A stretch of 64,000 bases of DNA from Acidobacteriota bacterium (GCA_023384575.1 JAHDVP010000002.1:123555-187554); one strand, 5' to 3'. Shown: positions 54,285-63,895, numbered from the stretch's first letter. Translations and numbers: made by a program. Notes: generated from the letters alone by a model not told the origin.

Positions 54285-56369
54285 TCACGCGACACTGCGG
54301 CCCGCCACCTGGAGCCGCTCGAGCACGGCGGAGAGCCGGTCGGCGGTCACCGGCCGCACCAGGTACGCATCGGGTTCCGCTCCGACCCGACGCTCCCCCT
54401 CCGCCCGCGCGTCGGCAACGAGCCCGACGATCCACGCCGAGGCGGCCGCGTGGCAGGCACGCAGGCGCTCGATGACGCCCATGCCGTCGACCGCAGGCAG
54501 ATCGTCATCGACCAGAATGAGATCGTAGTGGCCGCGGCTGGCCAGGGCGACGGCCTCGGCACCGTCCGCCGTGGTGTCGACGACACACCCCAGACGACCG
54601 AGGAGCCTGCGCGCGAGGTGCTGGCCGATCGGATTGGCCTCGGCGACCAGCACGCTCGCGGCTGGACCGGGGGCGAACGCCGGAGACACGTCGTCGGCGG
54701 CGTCGCTCAGCACCAGCGGTTCAACCGGTCGGCCCTCACTCCCGTCGCCGGCAGACGGCGACGCCACCCGCAACGGGAGCCGGAACCAGAAGGTCGAACC
54801 ACGGCCGGGCGCGCTCTCGACGCCAATGTCGCCGCCCATGGCCGTGACGAGGCGCTGGCTGATGGCCAGTCCGAGGCCCGTGCCGCCGAAGCGCCGCGTG
54901 GTCGACGCGTCGGCCTGCTCGAACGGCTCGAAGATCGACCCGATCCGCGTGGGGTCGATACCGATGCCGGTGTCCTCGACGGCGACCCGCAGCTTGCGGT
55001 CGCCCGGGGCCGGTGCGGCAGTGACCGCGACGCGCACCGAGCCTCGCTCGGTGAACTTGATGGCGTTCGACACCAGGTTCAGCAACACCTGCCGGATGCG
55101 TCCGGGATCGCCGACGACGCGCTCTGGAATCGTCGGATCGATGTCGACCTCGACGACGACGCCCTTTTGTTGCGCGCGTGGGGCGACGAGCCCGACGGCG
55201 TCGCGAATGGCGGGCCGCAGGTCGAAGTCGACCGACTCGATGGTCATGCGGCCCGACTCCACCTTCGAGAAGTCGAGGATGTCGTTGATGATTCTGAGTA
55301 GCGATTCTCCCGACTGGTGGAGGGCGTTCACGTAGTCGCGCTGCTCCGGCGTGAGCGCCGTCTCGAGCAGCAGCGACGTCATGCCGAGCACGCCGTTCAT
55401 CGGCGTGCGGATCTCGTGGCTCATCACCGCGAGGAACTCGCTCTTCGCCCGGCTGGCCTCCTCGGCCCGCTCCCTGGCCTGATCGAGCTCGCGCTCCGTG
55501 CGGCGCCGCTCGGTGATGTCGGTGGCCACGCCGAGGTAGCCGACAATCTCGCCCGCGGGACCGTGGACCGCGGTGACGACCAGGTCGACGGTGATGGCCG
55601 TGCCGTCCTTGCGGATGCAGGTCCAGTCGCGGCGCTCGCGGCCCTCGCGGCGCACACGCTCGGAGAACACGTCGAAGCCGGCGATGTCGCGCTCGAACTG
55701 CCAGCTCAGCTCCCGGCCGCGCTGCTCGACCTCGGTCGCCAGGTGAAGCCCGACCGGCGTCTGGCGATCGACCATCTCGGCCGCCCTGTAGCCGAAGACC
55801 CGCTCGGCGCCTCGATTGAAGACACGGATCAGCCCGTCGACGTCGGTGAAGACGATCCCGACCTCGTCGGCGGCGTCGAGCAGGGCGCGTTGCTGCCCGC
55901 CGGCCGTCAGCAGCGCCTGGTCGGCCACCTGGCGAGCCTCGGCGGCGGCGGCGTCGACCGCGTCGAGCGTCTCGTTCAGCAGGCCACCGAGCCCCCTCAC
56001 CCACTCGTCGTCGGCAGCCACGACCCGGGCGGCGGTCTCGCCGCCGGCTCGTCTCGTCAGGACACTGGCGATGGGGTCGATAGCCCGACGCAGCCGTCGC
56101 GAGAACGACGCGGCGGCGGCCACGGAGACGCCGACGGCCAAGAGGACGGCCACGCCCAGCAGCGCTGCCAGGGCGCGGGGTACGACCCTGGTCGCGGTCG
56201 ATGTGTCGCCTGCGGCGAGGGCCGCCTCGAGCGCGATCTCCGCGTACCACGTGACCGCGACCGCCGAGACACACAGCACCGCGCCGGCGACCCCGACGAC
56301 GGGCCACGAGGGATGGGCCCTGAGGGCCCGTACGGCGGGAGCGGTGGCGCGGACGGCATTCGACGGCAT
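54285..56369 (-). CDS. Hybrid sensor histidine kinase with PAS domain and degenerate receiver
   Basis: A 694-residue inner-membrane sensor. Two helices (about residues 24-42 and 68-90) flank a short periplasmic loop. A HAMP-like linker and a PAS/PAC domain (about 165-290, [32 protein letters not shown]) follow. The HisKA phospho-His318 is in [13 protein letters not shown], and the ATPase has [22 protein letters not shown] and [11 protein letters not shown]. The C-terminal receiver keeps Asp621 (LVDDDLP), but the second acidic residue is Ala578 (VAEANP) and the conserved Lys is Arg672 (YLVRPV). No separate response regulator is adjacent. A GTG at 56405 is an alternative start. Confidence 0.88.
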   Translation of the reverse strand: MPSNAVRATAPAVRALRAHPSWPVVGVAGAVLCVSAVAVTWYAEIALEAALAAGDTSTATRVVPRALAALLGVAVLLAVGVSVAAAASFSRRLRRAIDPIASVLTRRAGGETAARVVAADDEWVRGLGGLLNETLDAVDAAAAEARQVADQALLTAGGQQRALLDAADEVGIVFTDVDGLIRVFNRGAERVFGYRAAEMVDRQTPVGLHLATEVEQRGRELSWQFERDIAGFDVFSERVRREGRERRDWTCIRKDGTAITVDLVVTAVHGPAGEIVGYLGVATDITERRRTERELDQARERAEEASRAKSEFLAVMSHEIRTPMNGVLGMTSLLLETALTPEQRDYVNALHQSGESLLRIINDILDFSKVESGRMTIESVDFDLRPAIRDAVGLVAPRAQQKGVVVEVDIDPTIPERVVGDPGRIRQVLLNLVSNAIKFTERGSVRVAVTAAPAPGDRKLRVAVEDTGIGIDPTRIGSIFEPFEQADASTTRRFGGTGLGLAISQRLVTAMGGDIGVESAPGRGSTFWFRLPLRVASPSAGDGSEGRPVEPLVLSDAADDVSPAFAPGPAASVLVAEANPIGQHLARRLLGRLGCVVDTTADGAEAVALASRGHYDLILVDDDLPAVDGMGVIERLRACHAAASAWIVGLVADARAEGERRVGAEPDAYLVRPVTADRLSAVLERLQVAGRSVA

Positions 56370-56450
56370 GGCGCGACTGGCACACCGCGGGCGTGCGCGG
56401 TTCACCGTACCTAATCGGCTGAGGGCGTGCGGGAATGAACGGCGGGGCCT

Positions 56451-58679
56451 TCAGGCCGGCGCGGCTGGCTGGGCCAGCCGCCCGGCAACGGCCTCGAGCT
56501 CGAGCCACCACTGTTCGCGCGGGCGCCGGAACTTGCGGTCGGTCCGCCTCATGGCGTCGGCCAGGTCGGAGACCTGGACCCGTCCCTGCACGAAACCGAT
56601 GCAGGCGACGTCGGTGCCGCGCGCCTTCAGTTGCGCGTCGAGCCACGCCATGCCTCGCGCCGCCAGTCGCGTGGCCTGAATGCGGTCGAACGGCGACGGG
56701 TCACCGCCCTGCTGCAGGTGACCGAGGACGGCCCTGCGCACGTCGAACAGGCCATGGCCCTCCTCCGCGAACAGGGTCGACATGAACTCGGTCGAATAGC
56801 GCTCGTTGGCGTACTCGTTGCGGACGACGAGGTTCAGGCGCTTGCCGGCCCTGAACTCGTCGGTCATGCGGGCGAGGTCGGCCTGCAGGTCGGCCAGCGA
56901 CACGCCCCACTCGTGGAGGTACACCCGCTCGGCGCCGCTCGCCAGGCCGCTCATCAGCGCCAGGTACCCGCAATAGCGGCCCATGACCTCGACGACGAAG
57001 CACCGTCGCACGGCCACGGCCGACTGCTTGATGCCGTCGAGGGCGCGGACGATCACGTTGAGCGCGGTATCGGCGCCGATGCTCACCTCGGAGCCCGGCA
57101 GGTCGTTGTTGATCGACGCGGGCAGGCACAGGATCGGCAGGTCGAACGCCGCGAACGTCGAGCGGTGCGCCGCCAGGGCCTCGGCCGTCTCGTAGCCGGT
57201 CCACCCGCCGATCATGAGAATGGCATCGATTCGATGGGCGAGCAGCTTCTCCGCAGCCGCGGCCAGCGCCCTCCCCGTCGGCACCGTGCGGCTCGTCCCG
57301 AGCTCGGCCCCGCCACGCGAGTTCCAGCCATCGACGCTTCCCCATTCGATCGGAACGATGTCGCCGGAGACGAGGCCGTCGACGCCGTGGTGCACGCCGA
57401 GCATGGTGTGCCCGCGGTCGAGGCCGAGGCGCACGGCGGCCCTCACGGCCGTGTTCATGCCCGAGGCGAGCCCGCCCGCGTTGAGGACGGCGATCCGGCG
57501 CTGCGACACCGGCGACGACACCGTCGGCAGCGCCTGCGACAGCGACGTGAACGTCGTCCACATCTCGGCGAAGCTGCCCCCGCGCGAGCGCATCGCGCGG
57601 TCGTAGTCGCCCGACGCGATGGCGAGCGCCGCGGCGCGTGTGTCGTCGACCGCCTGCATCAGCGGTACGCGCGCGACGCGGTTGTAGCGGATGCCCACCG
57701 CGTGGGGCTCGGCGTCGGGTGATGCCGAGAGAGCCTCGTCGGCTGCCGCCGCGCCGACGAGCGTGCTCATCCAGCGGTCGAACGCGCTCGGCGCGCCACC
57801 CCGCTGCACGTGGCCCAGGATGGTGACCCTGGCTTCCTCGTCGAGGCGCTGCTCGAGCACCCTCCGCACGTACTCGCTCGAGATCGGCTGCCCCCTCTCG
57901 TCGCGCGCGCCCTCGGCCACGACGACGAGACAGTCGCGCCTGCCCGCGGCGCGACCCGCGCGCACGAGCTCGCCGAGTCGGTCCTCCCACCCGTCGTCGG
58001 GCGGCTGCTCGGGAAGCAGCACGTAGTCCGCGCCGCCGGCTACCGCGCCCATCAGAGCGAGGTACCCGCAGTCGCGTCCCATCACCTCGACCACGAACAC
58101 CCGCTGGTGGCTCGCGGCCGTACTGCCGAGCGCATCGAGGGCGTCGGTGATGCGATGCAGCGCCGAGTCGGCCCCGATCGTCATGTCGATGCCGACGAGG
58201 TCGTTGTCGATCGACCCCACGAGGCCGAGCACGACCAGGCCACCATGCCTGGCCGCGGCTTCGCGGCCGATGCGCCCCGACGACTCGAGCTCGGCCAGAA
58301 GGCCCGGCCATTCCTGCCTGAAGAGGTGCGCGCCCGTCAGGCTGCCGTCGCCGCCGATGACCACCAGCCGGTCGATGCCGCGTTCGACGAGGTGCTCGAC
58401 GGCCCGAAGGCGCCCTTCGCGCGTCCGGAACGCCTCGGACCTCGCCGTGCCGATCACCGTCCCCCCGCGGTGCATGATGCCGCCGACGTCGCCCCATGAC
58501 ATTTCGCGGATGCGATCGCCACCGTCGACCATGCCCTGGTAGCCTTCGTAGATCGCGTAGACCCGCGCGCCCGACGCCAGCGCCGTGCGCACGACGGCGC
58601 GCACCGCAGCGTTCATCCCCTGCGCGTCGCCGCCGCTCGTCAGCACGCCAATCGCGGTGGCTCTTGCCTGCTCCGTCAT
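56451..58679 (-). CDS. Double-length, eukaryote-like ATP 6-phosphofructokinase
   Basis: A 742-residue fusion of two phosphofructokinase domains. The N-half is catalytic: GVLTSGGDAQGMNAAVR, GGDGS (109-113), GSIDND with catalytic Asp158, VEVMGRDCGYLALM and LGHVQRGG. Gly in GGDGS and Gly155 indicate ATP rather than pyrophosphate as donor. The C-half (from about 396, AVLNAGGLASGMNTAVR) keeps the fold, but GGDGS becomes GGWTG and the catalytic Asp becomes Asn524 in PASINND; LGHLQQGG is retained. This is the plan of eukaryotic PFK, where the second half is an allosteric unit. AGGAG precedes the ATG at 58679. It would phosphorylate fructose 6-phosphate in glycolysis. Confidence 0.9.
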   Translation of the reverse strand: MTEQARATAIGVLTSGGDAQGMNAAVRAVVRTALASGARVYAIYEGYQGMVDGGDRIREMSWGDVGGIMHRGGTVIGTARSEAFRTREGRLRAVEHLVERGIDRLVVIGGDGSLTGAHLFRQEWPGLLAELESSGRIGREAAARHGGLVVLGLVGSIDNDLVGIDMTIGADSALHRITDALDALGSTAASHQRVFVVEVMGRDCGYLALMGAVAGGADYVLLPEQPPDDGWEDRLGELVRAGRAAGRRDCLVVVAEGARDERGQPISSEYVRRVLEQRLDEEARVTILGHVQRGGAPSAFDRWMSTLVGAAAADEALSASPDAEPHAVGIRYNRVARVPLMQAVDDTRAAALAIASGDYDRAMRSRGGSFAEMWTTFTSLSQALPTVSSPVSQRRIAVLNAGGLASGMNTAVRAAVRLGLDRGHTMLGVHHGVDGLVSGDIVPIEWGSVDGWNSRGGAELGTSRTVPTGRALAAAAEKLLAHRIDAILMIGGWTGYETAEALAAHRSTFAAFDLPILCLPASINNDLPGSEVSIGADTALNVIVRALDGIKQSAVAVRRCFVVEVMGRYCGYLALMSGLASGAERVYLHEWGVSLADLQADLARMTDEFRAGKRLNLVVRNEYANERYSTEFMSTLFAEEGHGLFDVRRAVLGHLQQGGDPSPFDRIQATRLAARGMAWLDAQLKARGTDVACIGFVQGRVQVSDLADAMRRTDRKFRRPREQWWLELEAVAGRLAQPAAPA

Positions 58680-58785
58680 CACTGCTCCTCGTACGCGTGC
58701 GCCAGTCGTTTCCTGGACGCCCCGTCATGGTATCCCGGCTGCCGAGCTTCAGGGCGCTTGCTGCGTCTGGACCGCACGGCTGCGA

Positions 58786-58791
58786 TAGACT
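58786..58791 (+). promoter_or_regulatory. -10 element TAGACT, leaderless spacing
   Basis: TAGACT, six bases, then the ATG at 58798. This is the third case of exactly this spacing in the window. Confidence 0.55.
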
Positions 58792-58797
58792 GAGGGC

Positions 58798-59487
58798 ATG
58801 CACACTCCCCATCTTCGGTTGGCTGCCCTGGTCCGTCTCGTCCTCGTGGTGGCGGTGCTCGCCGCTGGCGTCTTCGTGCCGCGATCGGTCCTGGCGGCCG
58901 ATGAGCGCCTCGACCTGTCGGCCACCGTGCTCGAAGAGATCATGAGCGCCGGCGATGCCAGCATTCCCACCGATCTCTTCCGCAAGGCCGAGTGCGTCGT
59001 CATCGTCCCCGGCCTCAAGCAGGGCGCCTTCGTGATCGGCGCCAAGTACGGGCGCGGGTTCTTCTCGTGCCGCAAGGGTGAGGGGTGGTCGGCTCCCGCG
59101 GCCGTGCGCGTGGAGGGCGGGAGCTTCGGCTTCCAGATCGGCGGCCAGGAAGTCGACGTCATCATGCTCGTCATGAACAAGCGCGGCGTCGACCGCCTGC
59201 TGTCGAACCGGTTCACCCTCGGCGCGCAGGCGTCGATCGCCGCGGGGCCCGTGGGTCGGACGGCCACGGCGCAGACCGATGCGCAGATGACGGCGGAGAT
59301 CCTGTCGTGGTCTCGCACGCGTGGCGTGTTCGCCGGCATCGCGCTCGATGGCGCGACGCTGCGCGAAGACAGCGACTCGAATCGCTACCTGTACCGGAAG
59401 CGCATCAGGAACCGCGAGATCGTCACGGGCACCATCGCGCCGCCAGAGGAGGCGACGCGGTTGATGGCGGTGCTCGCGAAGTACTAG
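58798..59487 (+). CDS. Exported SYLF (Ysc84/DUF500) lipid-binding domain protein
   Basis: A 229-residue protein with a signal peptide (LVLVVAVLAAGVFVPRSVLA). The SYLF domain fills the rest: TDLFRKAECVVIVPGLKQG, GAKYGRGFFSCRKG, FGFQIGGQEVDVIMLVMN, LGAQASIAAGPVGR. In eukaryotes SYLF binds phosphoinositides; bacterial exported forms are common but of unknown role. The final LMAVLAKY is a usual family ending. It starts directly after a leaderless-type promoter. Confidence 0.88.
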   Translation: MHTPHLRLAALVRLVLVVAVLAAGVFVPRSVLAADERLDLSATVLEEIMSAGDASIPTDLFRKAECVVIVPGLKQGAFVIGAKYGRGFFSCRKGEGWSAPAAVRVEGGSFGFQIGGQEVDVIMLVMNKRGVDRLLSNRFTLGAQASIAAGPVGRTATAQTDAQMTAEILSWSRTRGVFAGIALDGATLREDSDSNRYLYRKRIRNREIVTGTIAPPEEATRLMAVLAKY

Positions 59488-59535
59488 GCTGGCGACGGTC
59501 GACTGCAGGCTCGTGGCTTCGGGCTGGAGGCCCTC

Positions 59536-59979
59536 ATGGCGACGCCACATCGGCTGCGCCGAACGATGGTGTGTCGGTCGCTCGTCTTCGGGTTGCTGGC
59601 GGCCGTGTCGTCGAGCGCCTGCGTGACGACGCGGGAGCTCACGATGCCGGTGCCTCCCGAGGTGGTGGCTCAAGGCACGCCAGGCATGGCGGACCAGCGC
59701 CCGGTGGTCGGCCCCGGCCAGACGGTGTACGTCTGGATCCGCCACGGCGCGCCCCTTTGCGCGGGTGCCCCCACACCCGCGTGCCGAGTGCGGTGTGACG
59801 TCGTCGCCGCACACGCGGTGGGGGCCGCAGGGGCGAATGATGATTCGCCCCTGCTTGCCTGCGCAGGCGATTTTCGTATCCCCGCCCTCGACATCGTCCG
59901 CATCGAACGCGACGCGGCCAACGGGACCGCGATCGCGGCCGGCGTCGCGGTCTTCACCGCGCTGCTGCTGGTCTTCTGA
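59536..59979 (+). CDS. Small lipoprotein invaded by palindromic repeats
   Basis: A 147-residue protein with a lipobox (SSSAC) and a hydrophobic C-terminal segment (GTAIAAGVAVFTALLLVF). The ends read as ordinary protein (RELTMPVPPEVVAQGTPG, FRIPALDIVRIERDAANG). The middle, about residues 75-112, is encoded by nested palindromic DNA (59757-59869) including a repeat also found at 60598. The frame stays open through the insertion. GGAGG lies before the ATG. No family recognised; it may be damaged yet translated. Confidence 0.6.
   Translation: MATPHRLRRTMVCRSLVFGLLAAVSSSACVTTRELTMPVPPEVVAQGTPGMADQRPVVGPGQTVYVWIRHGAPLCAGAPTPACRVRCDVVAAHAVGAAGANDDSPLLACAGDFRIPALDIVRIERDAANGTAIAAGVAVFTALLLVF
59827..59854. 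repeat. Palindromic repeat, copy 1 (AGGGGCGAAT family)
   Basis: A 28-base palindrome whose arms GCAGGGGCGAAT and ATTCGCCCCTGC surround a four-base centre. It lies inside a lipoprotein gene. A close copy is at 60598-60625. A separate perfect 12-base palindrome, GCCTGCGCAGGC, follows at 59858. Confidence 0.8.
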
Positions 59980-59989
59980 CAGGCTCGCG

Positions 59990-60070
59990 TCAGGGCGCGG
60001 CGGGCTGGAACAGCGCGCACACGGCGCCTGCGGGGTCCTCGATCACGGCGTAGCGAGCGCCGCCGCCCGC
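59990..60070 (-). pseudogene. C-terminal remnant of a VOC/glyoxalase family gene
   Basis: Read on the minus strand, this stretch encodes about 26 residues, including GARYAVIEDPAGAVCALFQP, then a TGA at 59992-59990. The pattern (beta-strand, Asp-Pro-x-Gly, then a phenylalanine ending) is the usual last strand of vicinal-oxygen-chelate proteins. The rest of the gene is missing: upstream the frame meets the 7-bp-period repeat starting at 60080. It is probably a deletion remnant. Confidence 0.55.
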
Positions 60071-60079
60071 GGATCGGCC

Positions 60080-60121
60080 GCCTGTAGCCTGCGGCCTGTA
60101 GCCTGTCGCCTGCAGCCTGAC
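60080..60121. repeat. 7-bp-period GCCTGTA repeat tract, six units
   Basis: Six heptamers (GCCTGTA, GCCTGCG, GCCTGTA, GCCTGTC, GCCTGCA, GCCTGAC) lie between a truncated VOC gene and a small membrane-protein gene. They match the family at 14756. Confidence 0.85.
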
Positions 60122-60128
60122 GTCCGTG

Positions 60129-60578
60129 TCACCCCTGCGGCTTGTAGTAGAGCACGAGGCCCGCGCCAACCGCCGCCAGCAGGAACCCGACGTAGAGCAT
60201 CGGACTTGGCGCGACCTTCGGCGGATGCGTCCAGACGGTCACGAGCACGTTGACGAGCGGCGCGCCGCCAAAGACGAGCGGCATCACGTAGGTTGGCAGC
60301 CCCCCGGCCTTGAAGGCGGCGATGATGCACACCGCGCCAATCGCCCCGAGCGCGCCGGCCAGCGTCGCCGTCGTCGACCCCGCGAGGGTGAACCCGCGAA
60401 GATCGCCCTGCGCACCCAGCCCGACGACGGGCACGATGACGCCGATGAGGAAGTAGGCGATGCCCACGCAGAGCAGCGCCTTGAGCGGGTTGCCGAGCTC
60501 GACCTGCCCCTTGTGCAGCATCGGCCCGTACAAGCCCCACGACAGCACTGCCCCACCCACGAACGCCAGCCAGGTCAT
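60129..60578 (-). CDS. Small four-helix membrane protein, EamA/DMT half-like
   Basis: A 149-residue inner-membrane protein with four to five hydrophobic helices: WLAFVGGAVLSWGLYGPML, LLCVGIAYFLIGVIVPVVGL, LAGALGAIGAVCIIAAFKAG and MLYVGFLLAAVGAGLVLYYK. The repeat of small residues resembles half of an EamA/drug-metabolite transporter, which would act as a dimer. Substrate unknown. GGGAGG lies just before the ATG; a GTG 12 bases upstream is an alternative. Confidence 0.6.
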   Translation of the reverse strand: MTWLAFVGGAVLSWGLYGPMLHKGQVELGNPLKALLCVGIAYFLIGVIVPVVGLGAQGDLRGFTLAGSTTATLAGALGAIGAVCIIAAFKAGGLPTYVMPLVFGGAPLVNVLVTVWTHPPKVAPSPMLYVGFLLAAVGAGLVLYYKPQG

Positions 60579-60597
60579 GCATCCTCCCACGGGGAGG

Positions 60598-60625
60598 GCA
60601 GGGGCGGATCATCGTCCGCCCCTAC
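60598..60625. repeat. Palindromic repeat, copy 2 (AGGGGCGGAT family)
   Basis: A 28-base palindrome close to the copy at 59827: AGGGGCGGATCATCGTCCGC plus CCCT. It lies between the start of the membrane-protein gene and the stop of the TonB receptor gene. Confidence 0.8.
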
Positions 60626-60631
60626 CCACGG

Positions 60632-63600
60632 TCAAAACGACAGTCGCACGCCCACCTGGCCTTGACGCGCCGAGGTGGTCGTCGATCGAATGCGCCCGAA
60701 CGACGCAAGCGGCTGCTCGTTGTCGGACGTGCCGGTAAACGCCGTGAGCGCCGGTGGGGCAAAATTCGCCCGGTTGAAGACGTTGAACACCTCGAGCCGG
60801 ACCTCGAGTCGCCCGCGCCCTCCAGCCAGCCCAATCGGCGCCTGCTTGACGAGCGCGAGGTCGAACGTGCGCAGGTTCGGCCCGATGAAGTCGCCTCGGC
60901 CGGTGTTGCCGAACGTGCCGGCTGGCTGCAGCACGAACGCCGTCGGGTCGAACCACTGGTCGGGCTTGCCAACCACCGCATCTGCCGGCCCTCTTCCCGG
61001 CGCGTAACTTGGCCGGTCGGCCCCGATGCCCGGCCCGAGCGAGGGTGCCCACAACGATCGCGACCGGTTGGCCGCCACGAACACCGTGAGGGGGTTGCCG
61101 CTCTTCACCTGACTGATGCCGGCGAGCTGCCAGCCAGAGAGCACGGCGCCCGCCGCGCCGGCGAGGTCGCGCCCCCACGGCAGCTCCCACGAGAAGTTCA
61201 CCACCCAGTTGTGCTTCGCGTGGAAGTCCGACAGCCCCTTGTTGTAGTCGGGGATGAACTCGGGAAACGCCGACGTCGTCCCGTTGGTCGCGTCCGAGAA
61301 GAACGTCGAGGCCTGCGTCGTGTCCTCGCTCGTCGAGAGCGTGTACGACGACTGCACCGACACGCCGCGTGAGAAGCGACGCCGCACGTCGACGATGAGC
61401 GCCTTGTACCACGAGTCGCCGTCGCTGCTCTTGAGCTCGATGGTCGAGAAGGCCGGATTGGGCCGGGGCGTCCCGGCAGGAATGAACGGCGTGCCGTCGG
61501 CAAGCGTCACGGGCCGCGCCACGTTCACGTCGCTGCTGCGCAGCAGGTGCCGGCCGCGGGAGCCCGCGTACCCGATGGTGGCCACGGTCTCGAACGGCAG
61601 CTCGCGCTGCAGGCTGACGTTCCAGACGTGCACGCGCGGATTCTTCAGATCCCACTGCACGGGCCGAATCGAATTGCCGATGCCGCGCTCGAACGGCGGC
61701 TCGGGAAACGTCGGATTCGGAATGACGATGCGCGGTGTGGCCGGAGGGTTCGTCACCGTGACGATCAGGTTCTGGGAGTTGTTGGTGTTGAAGTAGAGAC
61801 CGTAGCCGGCCCGCAGGGACGTCGACCCGTCGCCGAAGACGTCCCACGCGCCGCCGGCGCGCGGCGAGATGTTGCGATAGCTCGGGTTCCGATAGAGCGG
61901 CCCCACGGTCGGTGCCGGATCGCTCAGGTCGATGAGCGCCGAGTCGCGCCCGTAGATGTCCTCGGGCATCGTCGTGAACTCGTAGCGCAGCCCGGCATTG
62001 AGCGTGAGACGCGGGTGCACCTGCCACTCGTCCTGCAGGTAGAAGCCGAAGAGCGTGAAGCGCCAGTAGCGATCGATTTCGCCGTCGGGCCTGAGGCCGA
62101 CGAACCGCAACGGCTGGTTCCGCAAGAAAGCCTGGAGCCCCGAGAACGCGTAGATGCCGAGGCTGAAGGTCGGGTTGACCATGTTCTGCTGGAAACGCTC
62201 GACGAGGGCTCCCGCCTTGATGAGATGCGCCCCCCGGTTCGTCGTCGTGTCGGCCTGGACGCTGAAGACGTTCTGGACCAGTTGCACGTCGGCCGAGGTC
62301 TGCGGGCCGAAACGGCCCGGAATGCCGCCGATGTCGATGCCGCCGGTGAACGGCCGACCCGGGACGAACACGGGCAGCGGCTGCGCCGTGTTCGACTCGA
62401 CGAGCTGGCCGATGCGCGTGCGGCTGAACCCGAGGCGGTAGGTGTTGAGCGTGCGCGACGAGGCCACCTGGCGGTACTCGCCCGTGAAGAACTGGTTCCG
62501 CGAGACGAACGACCGCGGGAACTGCGGGAAATCGGTCGGCAGATACTGGTCGGCGTCGTCGTAGGTGTAACGGCCGAAGAAGGAATGTCCCGGCCGCAGG
62601 TTCACGTCGACACGCCCCTGCAGGAAGTCCTGCGTGAGCCGCTGGCTGAACGGGAACGTGTGCGTCGCCAGGCCTCCCCCGAGCGCGGGGCCGTTGGGCC
62701 GCGGGAACTCTTCGAGAAACGGCCGGACCGACGGATGGACGCCCACGAAGAGCCACTGCCCGGGGTTGGCCGGGTCGGGAAGGAACCCCTGCCGCGCGTT
62801 CTCGTCGGGCACGACGGTCGACCGGGTCTGGCCGAGCCGCTCGCGCAGCCCTTCGTAGCCGGCAAAGAAGAAGACGCGATCGGTGCGCAGCGGTCCGCCG
62901 AGCGTCGTGGCCGTCTGATAGCGCCAGAAGTCTGGCTTCTCGCCGACGTCGAAGAAGTTGCGCGCGTCGAAGGCGTCGTTGCGGTGGAAGAGCGCCGCCG
63001 CGCCGCGGTAGGCGTTGGTTCCAGACTTCGTGATGACGTTCACCTGCCCGCCCGAGCTGCGCCCGAACTCGGCGCTGTAGGCGTTGGTCTCGACCCGGAA
63101 CTCCTGGATCGTCTCCATCCCGAGCGCCGTGCCAGCAGCGCTCCCCGCCGGCCCGTTGGTGAAGTCGTTGAGCAACGTCCCGTCGAGCAGGTACACGTTC
63201 GACCGCGGATCCTGCCCGTTCACCGTCATGCCGACGCCATGCGCGACCACCGACCCGCCATCACGATGGCGATACGCCGCCACGCCAGGCTGGAGCATGG
63301 CGAGATCGGTGTAGTTCCGCCCGTTGAGGGGGAGTTGCTCGATGTCGCGGTCGCTCACCAGGTAGCTCAACTCCGACGAGCGTGTGTTGACGGGCGACGC
63401 CCGGCCCACGACCGAGACCTCCTGCTCGATGGCGCCGATTGCGAGCACGAGGTTGACGACCGCCGTCTCGCCGACGACGAGGCGGATGCCCGACTGGCGC
63501 AGCGTCCGGAACCCGGCCAGCTCGGCGCGGACCTCGTAGGTCCCCACGGGCAGTTGCGGCAACACGTAGCGGCCGTCCGGCCCGCTGACGACCGTCTGCT

Positions 63601-63802
63601 GCAGCTGCGTGCCGACGTTGCTCGCGGTCACCGAGACACCGGGAAGGACACCGCCGTCGGCGTCGCGCACGACGCCCGTGAGCGAGCCGGCGGTCTGGGC
63701 GCCGGCGCTGCCCGCTCCGAGGGCCGCCAGTGCCACCAGCAACGTCCCGGTCTGCACGAACTGGCCGAGCCGCGCGGCGCGTCGTGTCATCGATTGGAAC
63801 AC
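60632..63802 (-). CDS. Oar-like TonB-dependent receptor with N-terminal carboxypeptidase-regulatory domain
   Basis: A 1056-residue outer-membrane protein. The signal peptide ([20 protein letters not shown]) is followed by a carboxypeptidase-regulatory-like domain ([39 protein letters not shown]). Then comes a plug domain ([38 protein letters not shown]), and a large beta-barrel follows to the C-terminal aromatic end (QVGVRLSF). Such Oar-like receptors are abundant in Acidobacteria; ligands are mostly unknown. The GTG at 63802 has GGAGG nine bases upstream; an ATG at 63790 and a GTG at 63823 are alternatives. Confidence 0.9.
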   Translation of the reverse strand: MFQSMTRRAARLGQFVQTGTLLVALAALGAGSAGAQTAGSLTGVVRDADGGVLPGVSVTASNVGTQLQQTVVSGPDGRYVLPQLPVGTYEVRAELAGFRTLRQSGIRLVVGETAVVNLVLAIGAIEQEVSVVGRASPVNTRSSELSYLVSDRDIEQLPLNGRNYTDLAMLQPGVAAYRHRDGGSVVAHGVGMTVNGQDPRSNVYLLDGTLLNDFTNGPAGSAAGTALGMETIQEFRVETNAYSAEFGRSSGGQVNVITKSGTNAYRGAAALFHRNDAFDARNFFDVGEKPDFWRYQTATTLGGPLRTDRVFFFAGYEGLRERLGQTRSTVVPDENARQGFLPDPANPGQWLFVGVHPSVRPFLEEFPRPNGPALGGGLATHTFPFSQRLTQDFLQGRVDVNLRPGHSFFGRYTYDDADQYLPTDFPQFPRSFVSRNQFFTGEYRQVASSRTLNTYRLGFSRTRIGQLVESNTAQPLPVFVPGRPFTGGIDIGGIPGRFGPQTSADVQLVQNVFSVQADTTTNRGAHLIKAGALVERFQQNMVNPTFSLGIYAFSGLQAFLRNQPLRFVGLRPDGEIDRYWRFTLFGFYLQDEWQVHPRLTLNAGLRYEFTTMPEDIYGRDSALIDLSDPAPTVGPLYRNPSYRNISPRAGGAWDVFGDGSTSLRAGYGLYFNTNNSQNLIVTVTNPPATPRIVIPNPTFPEPPFERGIGNSIRPVQWDLKNPRVHVWNVSLQRELPFETVATIGYAGSRGRHLLRSSDVNVARPVTLADGTPFIPAGTPRPNPAFSTIELKSSDGDSWYKALIVDVRRRFSRGVSVQSSYTLSTSEDTTQASTFFSDATNGTTSAFPEFIPDYNKGLSDFHAKHNWVVNFSWELPWGRDLAGAAGAVLSGWQLAGISQVKSGNPLTVFVAANRSRSLWAPSLGPGIGADRPSYAPGRGPADAVVGKPDQWFDPTAFVLQPAGTFGNTGRGDFIGPNLRTFDLALVKQAPIGLAGGRGRLEVRLEVFNVFNRANFAPPALTAFTGTSDNEQPLASFGRIRSTTTSARQGQVGVRLSF

Positions 63803-63895
63803 CGTGTCACACCTCCACCGCACGCGGCCTCCCCACGGACGGCCGCCGCGCGAAACCAGTATCGCGACCTGTTCAGCTGATTCGTCTTACGGCTG

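Noticed and set aside
56701..59814. A minus-strand frame of more than 1000 codons across PFK and SYLF genes
   Set aside because: It crosses genes on both strands and has shadow-type composition. The PFK and SYLF frames have unmistakable motifs.
59488..60631. CRISPR array or integron-like cassette
   Set aside because: The repeats are two palindromes 750 bases apart and contiguous heptamers, without regularly spaced unique spacers, cas genes or an integrase.
61547..63880. A 777-codon plus-strand frame opposite the TonB receptor
   Set aside because: Antisense of a well-supported receptor gene; no signal peptide or domain.
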